Shown here piece by piece: positions 39,068 to 49,063 of a stretch of 64,000 nucleotides of DNA. How positions within the stretch are numbered: the stretch's first letter is position 1; every line of letters starts with the position of its first letter. The translations under genes were made by a program, and so were the position numbers. This DNA comes from an uncultured Lentisphaerota bacterium (GTDB lineage Bacteria; Verrucomicrobiota; Kiritimatiellia; CAIQIC01): contig CAITZM010000134.1 in the NCBI GenBank assembly GCA_903896925.1, positions 62,001 to 126,000 on the forward strand, written 5' to 3'. The notes beneath the pieces were generated by a model. That model ran no database searches. It was not told the DNA's origin and worked only from the letters and a program-made list of their open reading frames with translations.

Positions 39068-40713
39068 CCACAGCCTTGGAAAGCATGCAACAAACCGCCG
39101 TGGAGGCCGGCGCCCTGAAGAACCCGCTCGCCGCCGTGGAGGCGTTGCAGTCGACGGCCACGCTCGCCGAGGTCGCCACCGCACTACGCGCGGTCGTCGC
39201 AGAAGTAGCTGGCCTTGATGCCCTGGAAGCCGCCGTCGCACGCGAGGCCTGCGTAAGGCTGCTGCAGGCGTTGGGCACCATCGACGCCCCGAGCCGGCTG
39301 GTAGATGCAGCGTTTTCAGCCCTGTCTACTACTACAAAAAAATCGGAACGGCGCGCGCCGGCGGCGACCGCTTCAAGCACGGCGGCCAGTGAACTACCTG
39401 ATGACTGGTATGAGATCGGCGCGAAAGAGTACCTCGTGCGGACCACCTCTGGTGACTGGCAGCGCTACAACGAGACGCAATACCGGCGCATTCTGAAGTC
39501 GCGCGGCCTCAACGGTGAACCTGCGAAGAATGAGCCTGTCAGCGCAGTTGACCAGGTCATCGTCGAGATCCAGGACAAGCACGCGGTGAGCTACGCAGGG
39601 CGCTTGGCGGGATGGCCGTCTGGTGTTCACGCGGTCACAGGCGGGCGCATCCTAGTCACCCAGTCGCAGAAGCTGATTGAGGCGACCCCTGGCGACTGGC
39701 AGCCATTACGCACTTTTATCGAAAGCTTGCTGGGTAACAACCAAGACCAGATCCTGGTCTTCTACGGCTGGCTTAAAGTGGCACTGGAAGCGCTTTACTC
39801 GAGGCAATTCCGCCCGGGTCAGGCGCTGGTCCTCGCAGGTCCGCACAATTGCGGAAAATCGCTCCTGCAACAAGTGCTGACGGTCCTGTTTGGTGGGTTC
39901 TTTGGCCGGCCCTATGCCTACATGTCCGGGCAGACCGCGCACAACCAGGACTTGTTCGAAGCGGTTCACCAGATTGTCGAGGATGACGTTGCTTCAACGC
40001 GGCTGGACGACCGTCGTAAATTTGGGGCGCGAATTAAGGAAATCACAGCCAACCGGGGCCAGCGTTGTCATCCGAAATTCGTAGACGCGATGATCCTGGA
40101 CCCGTTCTGGCGGGTCTCCATCTCCGTGAACATGGAGCCTGAAAACTTGATGATCCTGCCGCCGCTCGATGAATCGCTCGCGGACAAGATGATCCTCTTC
40201 AGGGTGCAACGAGCGACGCTACCCTGCGAGACCTGCGCGCCCGAGGATTACAAGCGCTGCCTGACGATGCTCGTTGATGAATTACCCGCGTTTGTCTCTT
40301 TTCTTCAGGCATGGCAGATATCGTGTGGCTGGCAGTCAGGACGGTACGGTGTTCGTGAATATCACCATCCGGATCTGGTGCAGGCCCTTAACGCGTTGGC
40401 ACCCGAAAGCAAGCTCGCGGAGATCATCGACGCCGTCATTTTCACGGCTAATGGGGGTGCCGCGACGTGGGAGGGCCGCGCCTCGGAGCTCGAGCGGAAG
40501 CTGCGCTCAGACGAGAAGTACGGAGCTGAAGTCGGACGGCTGCTCGGCTTCACCACGGCGTGTGGGGTGTACCTCAGCCGGCTTGGCAAGAAAAACGGCC
40601 GCCGCTACCACTGCGATCATCATGCGGACGGCAACATTTGGGTCATCCAACCGCCGAGATGGCCGCAATCACCCGGTGGTTCCTCGCCGGCTGAAGGGGA
40701 TGAAGGGGTATAA
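39064..40713 (+). CDS. SF3-type helicase (phage/plasmid primase-helicase family)
   Basis: 549 residues from a GTG at 39064 that overlaps the primase-like stop (GTGA). The first ~110 residues are Ala-rich helices and a linker. The ATPase core has Walker A G259-PHNCGKS-266, an acidic Walker B-like IVEDDVA near 303, and a sensor region SVNMEPENLMILPPLDESLADKM, as in D5/DUF5906 helicases of phages and plasmids. It unwinds DNA at the origin of the mobile element. The candidate origin repeats begin inside its last codons (40691). Confidence 0.85.
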   Translation: MTTALESMQQTAVEAGALKNPLAAVEALQSTATLAEVATALRAVVAEVAGLDALEAAVAREACVRLLQALGTIDAPSRLVDAAFSALSTTTKKSERRAPAATASSTAASELPDDWYEIGAKEYLVRTTSGDWQRYNETQYRRILKSRGLNGEPAKNEPVSAVDQVIVEIQDKHAVSYAGRLAGWPSGVHAVTGGRILVTQSQKLIEATPGDWQPLRTFIESLLGNNQDQILVFYGWLKVALEALYSRQFRPGQALVLAGPHNCGKSLLQQVLTVLFGGFFGRPYAYMSGQTAHNQDLFEAVHQIVEDDVASTRLDDRRKFGARIKEITANRGQRCHPKFVDAMILDPFWRVSISVNMEPENLMILPPLDESLADKMILFRVQRATLPCETCAPEDYKRCLTMLVDELPAFVSFLQAWQISCGWQSGRYGVREYHHPDLVQALNALAPESKLAEIIDAVIFTANGGAATWEGRASELERKLRSDEKYGAEVGRLLGFTTACGVYLSRLGKKNGRRYHCDHHADGNIWVIQPPRWPQSPGGSSPAEGDEGV

Positions 40714-40795
40714 GGGAGTTCTAAAAGTTTTGAAAATGAATATATATAATAATAGGGGGCGGCCCAAACCCCTTCACCCCTTTCAGCCCCTTCAG
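40691..40795. repeat. Inverted GAAGGGG iterons around an A/T-rich core (candidate origin)
   Basis: TGAAGGGG occurs at 40692-40699 and 40701-40708, with a weaker TATAAGGG at 40709-40716. The opposite orientation, CCCCTT(T)CA, occurs at 40769-40776, 40777-40785 and 40787-40794. Between them 40717-40753 is nearly all A/T. The set begins in the end of the helicase gene. Iterons beside an A/T-rich unwinding region next to primase and helicase genes fit a replication origin; a long RNA stem-loop is the alternative. Confidence 0.55.
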
Positions 40796-40876
40796 GAAAA
40801 GATGATGGATTTTAACATTTTTGCCGCAGTCGTGCCGCATCCCGCGGCGCGACGGGCGGCAAGTAAGGAGCAGCAG

Positions 40877-41656
40877 ATGAGTAAGAACACCCGTTCGGCG
40901 CCGACGCCGAGCACAAGTACGAACGAGGCGAACCAGGTTTCGCCGCTGACGACAGAGACAGCCCGCGGGACGGTTTCCCGCCAGGCCAAAGGCACGAGCG
41001 CTGCGACCGCGGTCGCGGTGGTATCGAAGCAAAAGACGAGCGCGCCTGCGCTGCGGTCTGTGAGCACACGCCGGAAAGCGGCGGTCCGGAAGCCGCAGGC
41101 CAAGGGCAAGGCCCGGCGGCGGAAGATGGCATCTAGGAGCGTCAACGCTGTGGGCGTGGAGATCGTGCTGCACAAGGGTCCTCGGACCCAGCAGTTCTTT
41201 GAACGAGTTCGCGCAACGGGCACCGAAGGCGGCGTGGTGTCTTTGGTCTCGGCGGGCAGAGTGATTAAGGCGGGCGCGCTCTATGGGGGTGACGGCCGCT
41301 ATTGCGTTTGGGTCGGGCCCTACACCATCCTCGTTTCCAGCCCAGAGGCTTCGGATGGTGACCGACGCATCGAGGTACACGCCAACACGCGCCTGTGTTA
41401 TCAGCGCGGCCTGCAGGAGATCCTCGTCCACGTCTGTACTTTCGTGGACGGCCTCACCAATGGCATCGACAGCGGGCGGCTGATCTCCAGCTATCCGGCG
41501 CTGCGTCCGCCCAAAGCAATTGCGCACGTGAGCGGCATGGATTTTATCACACGGCAAGGTCAGTCCTCCATGGTTCCGCTCTTCAAGTTCGAAACGCGGT
41601 TTGTGTGTTGGGCGGCGAAGATTGCGCTCAAGCAGGCTGCCGGAGCGAAACGCTGA
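40877..41656 (+). CDS. Unknown protein with histone-H1-like basic tail
   Basis: 259 residues from the ATG at 40877, which has AAGGAG six bases ahead; an in-frame ATG at 40802 is possible. Residues 1-85 are low-complexity Ser/Thr/Ala/Lys ending in KAAVRKPQAKGKARRRK, like the tail of histone H1 or other nucleic-acid-coating proteins. The remaining ~170 residues form a mixed alpha/beta domain (YGGDGRYCVWVGPYTILVSS, RRIEVHANTRLCYQRGLQEI) that I do not recognise. It lies right after the candidate origin and leads a run of three same-strand unknown genes. Confidence 0.7.
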   Translation: MSKNTRSAPTPSTSTNEANQVSPLTTETARGTVSRQAKGTSAATAVAVVSKQKTSAPALRSVSTRRKAAVRKPQAKGKARRRKMASRSVNAVGVEIVLHKGPRTQQFFERVRATGTEGGVVSLVSAGRVIKAGALYGGDGRYCVWVGPYTILVSSPEASDGDRRIEVHANTRLCYQRGLQEILVHVCTFVDGLTNGIDSGRLISSYPALRPPKAIAHVSGMDFITRQGQSSMVPLFKFETRFVCWAAKIALKQAAGAKR

Positions 41657-41716
41657 ACTGAACCCGGCCGGCGCGGCTCATCCCGCGCTGGCCGGGAACT
41701 TGGAAGGAAAACCATT

Positions 41717-42580
41717 ATGATCACAGATCAAACTGAGACTGTAACAACGTCGCGTCCCCTGCCTCCGCCCAGACAACGCGGTAAGTTCGTTCCCCGCGAA
41801 CTGCCGCGCGCCGCTGTAGAAAAGCCCGTGCTCTACGAGGACCTGAACCATAAATGGCTCGTGGAATACATGGGCGGCGCTATGCCCGCCGAGGTCCTCG
41901 GCCTCGCCTGGCAGAACCTCGAAGGCGCCGAGGAGACAGCGCTGATAGTCACCGACGGTGGGAGTGTGGTGCGCGTTGCCAAGAACAGGATTCCAGGGTT
42001 CCTGCGGCTCCACACTAACCATGTCTTGGTGCCCACCGCGCCGGACTGGTTCATGCTGCTGCACGGGTACCCCGCGGATGCGTGGGAGCTGGCCCCCGAC
42101 AAAGACGCGCCCGCGACCGGGCTTCGGTTCATCGCCCTGCCGATGCTGTGGTGGGCGCTTTGCCAGAAAAAGGAGCGTTTGTTCGACCGCCCGCTGGCCT
42201 CGATGGCGCAGACGGTTGCCTTCGCACGCGGACCCGACAAGTTCGAAGTGCAGGGCTTGCGAGACCTGCTGGAAGCCGGTTTGGCTGCCAGCCCTGCGGA
42301 TACCCAAGGCAAGCTGGCCGGAGAGGCCATGGCCGCGCTCTTGCTGTTCAAGACGTTCCTCCGGCGCGTCCAGCGGAAAGGGGCGCGGCGCGACCAGATC
42401 CTGGCGCGGCTGGCACGCTATCGCGCGCAGCTGCCTGCAGCCATCCAGGCCCAAATCTTCGGTGAGGCACGCCCAGAGGCAGTCACAGCCGGCGAGCCGG
42501 CGGCTTTCGCACTGGCACCCGTGAATCCGGAACCGAAATCACCCGAACTCTCCACTGGAGACGACACGAGCGCGAAATAA
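41717..42580 (+). CDS. Hypothetical 287-residue island protein
   Basis: AAGGA eight bases before the ATG. A Pro-rich basic N-terminus (RPLPPPRQRGKFVPRELPR) is followed by an alpha/beta region with Trp-rich strands (LPMLWWALCQKKERLFDRP) and a C-terminal helical part (LLLFKTFLRRVQRKGARRDQILARL). Acidic, flexible tail. No domain is recognised and no membrane segment or signal peptide is present. Same strand and close spacing as its neighbours at 40877 and 42704, so probably one operon. Confidence 0.7.
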   Translation: MITDQTETVTTSRPLPPPRQRGKFVPRELPRAAVEKPVLYEDLNHKWLVEYMGGAMPAEVLGLAWQNLEGAEETALIVTDGGSVVRVAKNRIPGFLRLHTNHVLVPTAPDWFMLLHGYPADAWELAPDKDAPATGLRFIALPMLWWALCQKKERLFDRPLASMAQTVAFARGPDKFEVQGLRDLLEAGLAASPADTQGKLAGEAMAALLLFKTFLRRVQRKGARRDQILARLARYRAQLPAAIQAQIFGEARPEAVTAGEPAAFALAPVNPEPKSPELSTGDDTSAK

Positions 42581-42703
42581 GCGCTCCACCCCGCCTTCGG
42601 CGCTCCGGGAATCCCGGCCTCGCCGAGGGCGGGCTGGTTGCCCGGCCGGAAGCATCCAGCTCCGGCCAAGATAAAACATTTCGATCAAATTGAAGGATTA
42701 ATT

Positions 42704-43552
42704 ATGACAACGACAGCTTCGAATACGAGCTTCCTATACCCCGTCGGCCCGCTGCTGATGGGCCCAGCGCCGGAGACGTTAGCCACGCTCCGGGCCGAAC
42801 AGGCGGCGCGTGAGCAGCAACGCCTGACCAAGGGTGCGCCGCCCCCAGAAAAGCCCTATATGGAGTTCTGGCTCGAGGACGCATGCCAGCATCCCCAGCT
42901 GTGGCAGGGTCAATGCCTGCGAGGTCCCGTCATCGGGATGGCCTACCGCCAGTACAACAGCCTGTGCCTCGACACCCTCGTGTTCCTGGTCACGGATGGC
43001 GAAGAGTTTTTCGCCTTCCTACCTCCTGCGCTGGGTGCCTTCCTAAAGACGCACGCCAGCAAGATGCTCGTTTCCTCCTACGGTGTGCATTTTCGTTGTG
43101 GGTTTGACCCACACGGCCGTTACTACATCCACGGCGCTGAACAGGACAATAACCCGCCAGATCCTTACGTGGAGCTGTACTGGTTACATCGGGCGCTGGA
43201 GCAGGGGGACCGCCGTTTTGTGAAGGGCAACCATGCACTCGCGCGCGAATGGCTTAATCGGCCCTGCAAGGATACCGTTTCGCAGGCGCGGCTGCGGCCC
43301 CTGTACCAGCCGCAACGCCTCGACTATGACTGGCACCAGATGATGTGCCAGCTGCACGGGCAAGCGCTGGCAGGTGTCCTGCTCTACCGCTTGCTGCGAC
43401 AGGAAATCCTCAGCGCCACGCAGGACGAACACCGTCGCATCCAGGAAGAGATGGCGCGCAGCGTGAGGGTCTTGCCGGGGGCTGCGCTGGCTGACCTCAC
43501 GACGCCTAATCCGGAGGGTGGTGTGGTTTTGGAGGGTAACGGGGCGCCGTAG
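42704..43552 (+). CDS. Hypothetical 282-residue island protein
   Basis: Start at 42704, with GAAGGA seven bases ahead. Probably cytoplasmic, with motifs YMEFWLEDACQHPQLWQGQ, MAYRQYNSLCLDTLVFLV and YGVHFRCGFDPHGRYYIHGAE. His, Cys and Tyr residues are frequent in the middle, but no catalytic set is recognised. Third member of the 40877-43552 run of unknown genes. It faces the minus-strand genes 43735-44957 across 182 bases. Confidence 0.7.
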   Translation: MTTTASNTSFLYPVGPLLMGPAPETLATLRAEQAAREQQRLTKGAPPPEKPYMEFWLEDACQHPQLWQGQCLRGPVIGMAYRQYNSLCLDTLVFLVTDGEEFFAFLPPALGAFLKTHASKMLVSSYGVHFRCGFDPHGRYYIHGAEQDNNPPDPYVELYWLHRALEQGDRRFVKGNHALAREWLNRPCKDTVSQARLRPLYQPQRLDYDWHQMMCQLHGQALAGVLLYRLLRQEILSATQDEHRRIQEEMARSVRVLPGAALADLTTPNPEGGVVLEGNGAP

Positions 43553-43734
43553 CTCGCGGGATGGCCGGCGGCGGTGCGGTTGACTATCCTGCCCGCACTG
43601 CCGCCGGGATACTCCTCGGACACAGAAGGCGAATAATGGCCGGCACATTAAATATTTTTTCTGGCAGTTGGTTTGGAGGTTTGCTGAGGAAAACGAAAAT
43701 TTCTCGTTGTTCACAGGAGGCTTTACGCTGTGAT

Positions 43735-44325
43735 TTAGCGGGCCATCAGGTCGACCAACGCGGAAATCTTGCCCGTTGGGTGGCTATCTGGAGCCGCCCA
43801 TTGATGGAGCCGCGGACGCCCCCAGCGCGGCTTCTGTAGGCGCCGGGCTGTGGACTCCGCCTGGATCACGGCCTGCTCCGTCGGCAGATCCTGGAACTCC
43901 GTCACATATTGCCGCCACATTCGCCGGCGGAATTTCTCACCGCCCGGCGCCGCTGCAATGAAAGCTCTGCGCACGCGGTCTCGTTGCGCAGCTTCAAGGC
44001 GCTGGGCCTGACCTTGCTCATGCTTCCGGATCTTGTCCTGCTCCCGGAGTTGGTAGAGCAGGGCTTCAAGTTGCTGTGCGACTGCAGGGTCGCTGCCCAG
44101 CGCAAGGCTGTGCGCCCGCGGTTCCCCAATTGCATTGCGCGAGCGGTAGCGAAAGCGATAGTAGCCTCCACCTTGAGGCCACTTCCGGAATTCGACGCTC
44201 CCCTGTTCCTTGATCCACGGCACGGCCGCCAGCAACCGCGCACGTACCTTCGCCGGCAGTTTGGCGATCAGGCCATGCGCGGATAGCGTTTCCCACTCAA
44301 GCGGGTGTGGCGTGGCTGTTTCCAT
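43735..44325 (-). CDS. Hypothetical basic helical protein
   Basis: 196 residues from METATPHP (44325). The N-terminal part contains strands typical of a small beta domain, VEFRKWPQGGGYYRFRYRS, recalling DNA-contacting domains of recombinases; a long coiled helix follows (AQQLEALLYQLREQDKIRKHEQGQ), and the C-terminus is Arg-rich. It may bind nucleic acid, but no family is certain. It overlaps the end of the upstream gene (44268-44957) by 58 bases. Confidence 0.6.
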   Translation of the reverse strand: METATPHPLEWETLSAHGLIAKLPAKVRARLLAAVPWIKEQGSVEFRKWPQGGGYYRFRYRSRNAIGEPRAHSLALGSDPAVAQQLEALLYQLREQDKIRKHEQGQAQRLEAAQRDRVRRAFIAAAPGGEKFRRRMWRQYVTEFQDLPTEQAVIQAESTARRLQKPRWGRPRLHQWAAPDSHPTGKISALVDLMAR

Positions 44326-44957
44326 GGGAGCGGATCTCCGTCGTTCTGTGCGGTCGCCAGTTGCGCGGCGTGCTTGGCGGTGGAAAGATTCTTGGCGAGC
44401 TTCACGAGTGACTCGCAAGCTGTCTCGAGGGTGCCGAGGTAGTTGCTCACGGCTCCCAGCTGTGGGTTTTCTGGTTGGTTGCCTAGTTCGAAAATCCCAT
44501 TGCGCTTGATCAGCGCGGCGCAGCAGGCGATCGTTTGCCCCAGCACGAGCAGGCCCGGCTTCAAGGCCGCTTCCGCCATTTGCAAGGCACCGCCTTGGTC
44601 ATACGCGGTGTTGAGAGCCTGCGCCACAGGGTCCTTTATTTTGTGGCTGACCAAGTCCACATCTGAAGGGAAGGCCAAGGCCTCGACGCTCAACTGCAGT
44701 GTGGTGGCTACGTCCCCCTTCTTGATGGCCTCTTCCCGCGCCTGCAGGCGCTTCTTATGCGCGCGGTGGTAGGCGCGGGCCTCACGTGCTTGTTCTTTCA
44801 GTTCGTCGGCGGTGGGCTGTTGCTCATCCTGCTCGCTATCCATCCCCCTAATTGGCGAACCCGTGAAAGGGGAAGTCACATTCAAGCCGAACAAACCGGC
44901 TTGCTTGGCCTCGTCCACCGCATTTTGCGGCACTTGCTTATTCTCGTTCTCGTTCAT
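44268..44957 (-). CDS. Hypothetical helical protein
   Basis: 229 residues from MNENENKQ (44957), with AAAGG eight bases ahead. It is predicted to be almost entirely helical: a charged coiled region (ELKEQAREARAYHRAHKKRLQAREEAIKKG), then amphipathic helices with a Cys pair (QTIACCAALIKRNG). No signal peptide or membrane segment. It is reminiscent of small phage or transposable-element accessory proteins, but no family is recognised. It pairs with the overlapping downstream gene. Confidence 0.6.
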   Translation of the reverse strand: MNENENKQVPQNAVDEAKQAGLFGLNVTSPFTGSPIRGMDSEQDEQQPTADELKEQAREARAYHRAHKKRLQAREEAIKKGDVATTLQLSVEALAFPSDVDLVSHKIKDPVAQALNTAYDQGGALQMAEAALKPGLLVLGQTIACCAALIKRNGIFELGNQPENPQLGAVSNYLGTLETACESLVKLAKNLSTAKHAAQLATAQNDGDPLPWKQPRHTRLSGKRYPRMA

Positions 44958-45593
44958 CTGTCCCGCCTTTCGATCTACTGGCACCGCGATTAATTTACCG
45001 GCGACGCCCAGATTGTGTCCAGAGGTCGAACCTGTCACATCGCTTTACCCGCATAGAATGGGGCTTTTCTGATCAAGATAGGCCAAGGCTTTGGTGCGTG
45101 GATGAGGTGTAAAATGCGTGACTCGGAGCGCCACAGTGTCGCTACTTGCTGGCCAGCGAGAACCACGGCGACCTGGCCCCCCCCGCCGCCCCCTCCTCAT
45201 AAACTTTTCCACCGGCCGCTGCGATGGCACGTCTATCTTGGTACCGTTTGGAAAATCTGGTGTGTGTTTCGCGCTCAACGGCTTCAAGGTCCAGCTCTCG
45301 CCCACCTGTAGCGTCACCCGTCGCAGGCCCCTCACGTCTCAGCACCCCGTTCATCCCTCCCGATCACGTCGGCAAGAAGATCACCGTGTAGGTTATGCAA
45401 AAATAATCTGCCATAGTTTCGGGTTCCGGGGAAAATATCTGGCAGCCCGAAACGCAGGGCCGGAATTGGTGTCAGCACTTCCGGCGAACCATTGGAAAGG
45501 CCTGACACCGGCAGTCGGTAGAGCCCGCCCACATGGCGCGCCTGAATCCGGGGTTGTCGGATGGCTACAAGGGTTGCTTGGGTTGTATGCGGG
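44958..45593. other. Intergenic region, nothing recognised
   Basis: 636 bases between two minus-strand genes. It contains a C-run (45177-45199) and short open frames on both strands, none with a ribosome binding site and recognisable product. I see no RNA gene. Confidence 0.5.
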
Positions 45594-47854
45594 TCACGGC
45601 GCTGCCGGCCCGCGCCAGACACCGCCGCCGAAGGTGGTGACGTAGATCACACTGTCATCAGCCGGGTCAAATTCCACGCGCTGGATGTTGGAGAACGGCA
45701 GATCCTCGAACGCGTGCCAAGTGCGCCCGTTGTCGCGCGACAGCCAGAGCCCCGCACCAGGCGCGCCCTCGGTCAGCGTCATGTAGATCCAGTCAGCGTG
45801 GCGCGGGTGGAAGTAGCCGCCGAACGTCTGCGGCCCGGCGCGGCCGATGCGCCGCCATGTGCTGCCGCCATCCTCGGTCAGGTAGAGGCCTCCCGACTCG
45901 TCGCCGTGGCCCGCATCGCAGGCGCCGACCAAGATACGGCGGCTGTCGCGCGGATCGACGGAGAAATCCTTGGGGTAGAGGAAGGGTTGCGTTGTGTTCG
46001 CCTTTTCCCATGACTCCGCGCGGTCCCGCGAGCGGTAGAGCCCGACGCCGGCGGCGAGCAGCGGCTTGCCCGCCGCGGACCGCTTGGCGCAGATGATGGC
46101 GAAGAGCGTGCCGTCAGGATGTAGGTGTACACGATAGACGCGCATATTGGCATCGTCGCCCAGCCCCTTCTTCTTGAGCGTCCAGGACCGACTATCGTCG
46201 GTGGACTTGAACACGCCCACATCGAAGATACCCGCATAGAGCGTGCGTGCGCCCGGCGGACTGCGCGGATCGAGCACCAGCGAGGTCACCGGCTTGGGCG
46301 GCAGACCTTGGGGCACGTTCTGCCATGATGCGCCGAAATCCTGCGAGAGGCTGACGCCACCGGGCCGGCCGTGGCCGTGACGCTCGGAGATGATGTTGTC
46401 GTTGGGGATGTCATGCACGTCGGAGAACGCACCCCAGATCTTTCCGGGTGTGGCCGGCTCGAACGCCAGTTCATAGCATGTGTTCCGCCATGGCGGCCAC
46501 GACTTGCTGTCCCACCATATCCAGGTCTGGCCGGCGTCGGTGGAACGTGCGAAACCCAGGTCGGTGTAGGCGATGTAGCGCCGCCGCGGCTCGCACGGAT
46601 CAATATAGTAGTGCCACGTTGTGGTGACTACGAGGCCGTTGCAGTCCCACGCCGACCGCGGCCCGGGCGTCTGGCCGGGCGCCGGTCGCGTATGCCCACC
46701 GAACCACGTCGCCCCTCCGTTGTGCGTGATGTGCGGTTCGTTCCGGACCAGCAGTAGGCGTTCGCAATCCCGGTTGCAGATGGCCACGCCAAACGGCGCT
46801 TCGCCACCCTTCAGGGACTGACCGACCGAAGCAGTGAGCCAGTCGGGCGCAACGTTGTAGCTCTGGAAGCGCGGGTCCTGGAAGTAGATCGCACGCCACG
46901 TCGCGCCACCGTCATCGCTGCGATAGACCGTGTCGGAGTGCGGAGGGTGGAAGCCGGTGCTGGTGTTCAGCACGTACACCGTCAGTGGCTGGGCATCGGT
47001 CGCGAGCAGCCATTGATACTGCGAGATGTCGCCGTAGGCCCACGCGTCCGCGCACTTCGTTTCCGTGTTCAATCCTTTGCCCATCGCCGGCTGCCACGTC
47101 TCGCCGCGGTCGCGCGAGCACATAATGCCGCCGGCGAACGCGCCGTTCACCGCCTTGCTGCGCACCGCGCAGTAGAGCACGACGAGGTCCCGTGCCGCAT
47201 CCGAGCCGCCGGCGAACGCCAGCACATCCTTCCACGGCAGCCCGCGGGTTCTTTCCGCCCATGACACGCCACCGTCATCGGAGCGCCAGAGGCCCTGCTC
47301 CGTGGCGGCTAACAATGTGCGCCCCTGACGGGTGCGATCAAAATGAAAACCAAGCAGGCGGCCCGCAGGTCCGTCGCAGTGCGTCCAGGTCACACCCCGT
47401 CAGCCGTACGGCACGCGCCACCGCGTCTCACACCCGCCACCATGACGTTCGGATTGTCGGGGTTGATGGCGATTTCGCCGGCGAGTGTGTCCCGGAGGTT
47501 GCCGTGTGGTGTGAACGTCCGCCCGCGATCGCGGCTGATACGCAGGCCGCCACCGGATGAGGCGAAGATGATGTTCGGGTCTGTGGGGTGGAATGCCGCC
47601 CGGCAGCGCGTATCGCTCCGCAGTTGCGCGTGCGGGATCATGCGCCAGTTGCGGCCGCCATCCTCGGAGAGATAGGCGGCGCTCATATCGCAGTTGATCA
47701 GCATCAGGTTGGGATCCGCCGGCGAGATCGCCGGTGCGAACAACCCACCACCGCCGGACAAGCCGAGCGGTTCCCATGTGACCTGTTTCTGGGCCCAGAC
47801 CGGCAACGTCACCAGCAGGGCCAGACCGCCGATGATGGCACCATGGCGTTTCAT
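45594..47854 (-). pseudogene. Secreted BNR/VPS10-type beta-propeller protein, frameshifted
   Basis: The 5' part (47854 to 47390) has a signal peptide (MKRHGAIIGGLALLVTLPVWAQ) and BNR repeats (LSEDGGRNWRM, ISRDRGRTF) and stops at a TGA at 47390. The remainder (47393 to 45594) continues in another frame with many more Asp-box repeats (SxDxGxxW: RSDDGGVSW, STDAGQTW, LTEDGGSTW). At the junction the text reads CRTADGV-stop; one extra G in the GGGG run would give the normal repeat DGGVTWT. So this is a single ~750-residue exo-sialidase/GH74/VPS10-like repeat protein broken by a one-base deletion, or a sequencing error. No catalytic residues of sialidases are evident. Confidence 0.8.
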
Positions 47855-48232
47855 GATATTTCCATTGCTGGGACGACAGCATACGTTTCCCCAATCCTTG
47901 GGAAAGTTCGCCCGGCGAACTCGGCGGGTCAGCCGGGACCGGAGTGCGTTGCCTGATCGCCAGCCATGCTGCCGTACGACGGCACGTCCAGTATTGGTCA
48001 GAACTTGGGGGCGACAAGACCCCGCCGAAACCTCTGGCCCGCTCACGACATAGACATGCAGGCCCTTCAAACTTGAGATCTGTATGTGTATCCGTGGAAT
48101 AGTCGATGTCAATAGGGGGCGCGCGTTCATGCGTAACCGGCCCCAGTATATAGGTTGTCGCCATACAGAAGCACGCATTCGGTGCGATTCTCGAAAGGGC
48201 TCGCCCCGGTTTCCAGCCGACCGCTATGCAGC
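47855..48232. other. Intergenic region, nothing recognised
   Basis: 378 bases upstream of the BNR gene; it should contain that gene's promoter, but no convincing -35/-10 pair was identified. Confidence 0.4.
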
Positions 48233-48541
48233 CTATTCCCCGCGCAATTTTCGGCCTTGCTTAGACACCCGGAACTTGTCCAGACGCCCACACAAAACCA
48301 CCAGTTCATTACGTGTGAGCTGGTGTAGCCGCCGCGTCTCGACCATCAGGGCAGGCGTGTCCACACCGTTAATCGTTGTGCGGTAATCATCGAGTTCCAG
48401 TTGCTTCGCTAGGTTGCAGAGCTGCTTGAACTCGCTGTTCGGGAGCTGGGCTACTTTCAACAGAAACAGCGCATGTTTCAGAAAGCCAAACGCCTGTTGC
48501 TCTCGGGTTTTGGCCTCACGTTCTTGGCTTGTGTTAGTCAT
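48233..48541 (-). CDS. Hypothetical 102-residue helical protein
   Basis: GAGG seven bases before the ATG. Charged, predicted all-helical small protein (EREAKTREQQAFGFLKHALFLLK; FKQLCNLAKQLELDDYRTT; LTRNELVVLCGRLDKFRVSK). No known domain. It lies downstream of the MoxR/VWA operon on the same strand, 522 bases away, and may belong to it. Confidence 0.6.
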   Translation of the reverse strand: MTNTSQEREAKTREQQAFGFLKHALFLLKVAQLPNSEFKQLCNLAKQLELDDYRTTINGVDTPALMVETRRLHQLTRNELVVLCGRLDKFRVSKQGRKLRGE

Positions 48542-49063
48542 TGCGTCCTCGCTGGCAGCATCCGTTGATATACTCGTACCGTTCAGCTAGGGAATTTTGC
48601 CACGACGAAAGCGGCGGCGCAAGATGGAAGGCGTGGCATATTTTCCACGCTACGCTGCGGCCCATTCCTCCTGTCGCCGGTCCCCACGCGAGGTTTCTTT
48701 GGGCGTGCGCCCGTGAGATCAATAGCGATACGCCTCTGATCCGCTGCTTGCCGGTTCGTGATCGCGCCGAGAGTGTGGAGTACCTGCTGTCCTTTATTCA
48801 CGGGCAGGGCTAAACACACACACCGTGCGTGTGTGTACTTTTGGCCTTGGAGGAATTCTTTAAGGTTTTGAACTGCTTGCTTGGCATCCGTAAAATTATA
48901 TAACATGCTCATTGTAAAGTAAAAGCATCCATTCATCCTGTGAGCCGGCCGACAGACTAGTTCATGGCGCCTGACAGAATGAACGTCGAAACGGACCGGA
49001 AAAACCTCAATATTTCATTATTTTTCATCGAATAAACGGTTGTTTTATCCAGAATTTCAACTG
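48542..49063. other. Intergenic region with CA/TG hairpin
   Basis: 522 bases after the DUF2201-like gene. ACACACAC (48814-48821) and GTGTGTGT (48829-48836) form a hairpin, and 48880-49060 is A/T-rich. No gene is supported. Confidence 0.45.

Noticed and set aside
48814..48836. CA/TG hairpin as a terminator
   Set aside because: The stem is a simple dinucleotide repeat, no T-run follows on either strand, and no gene ends next to it.
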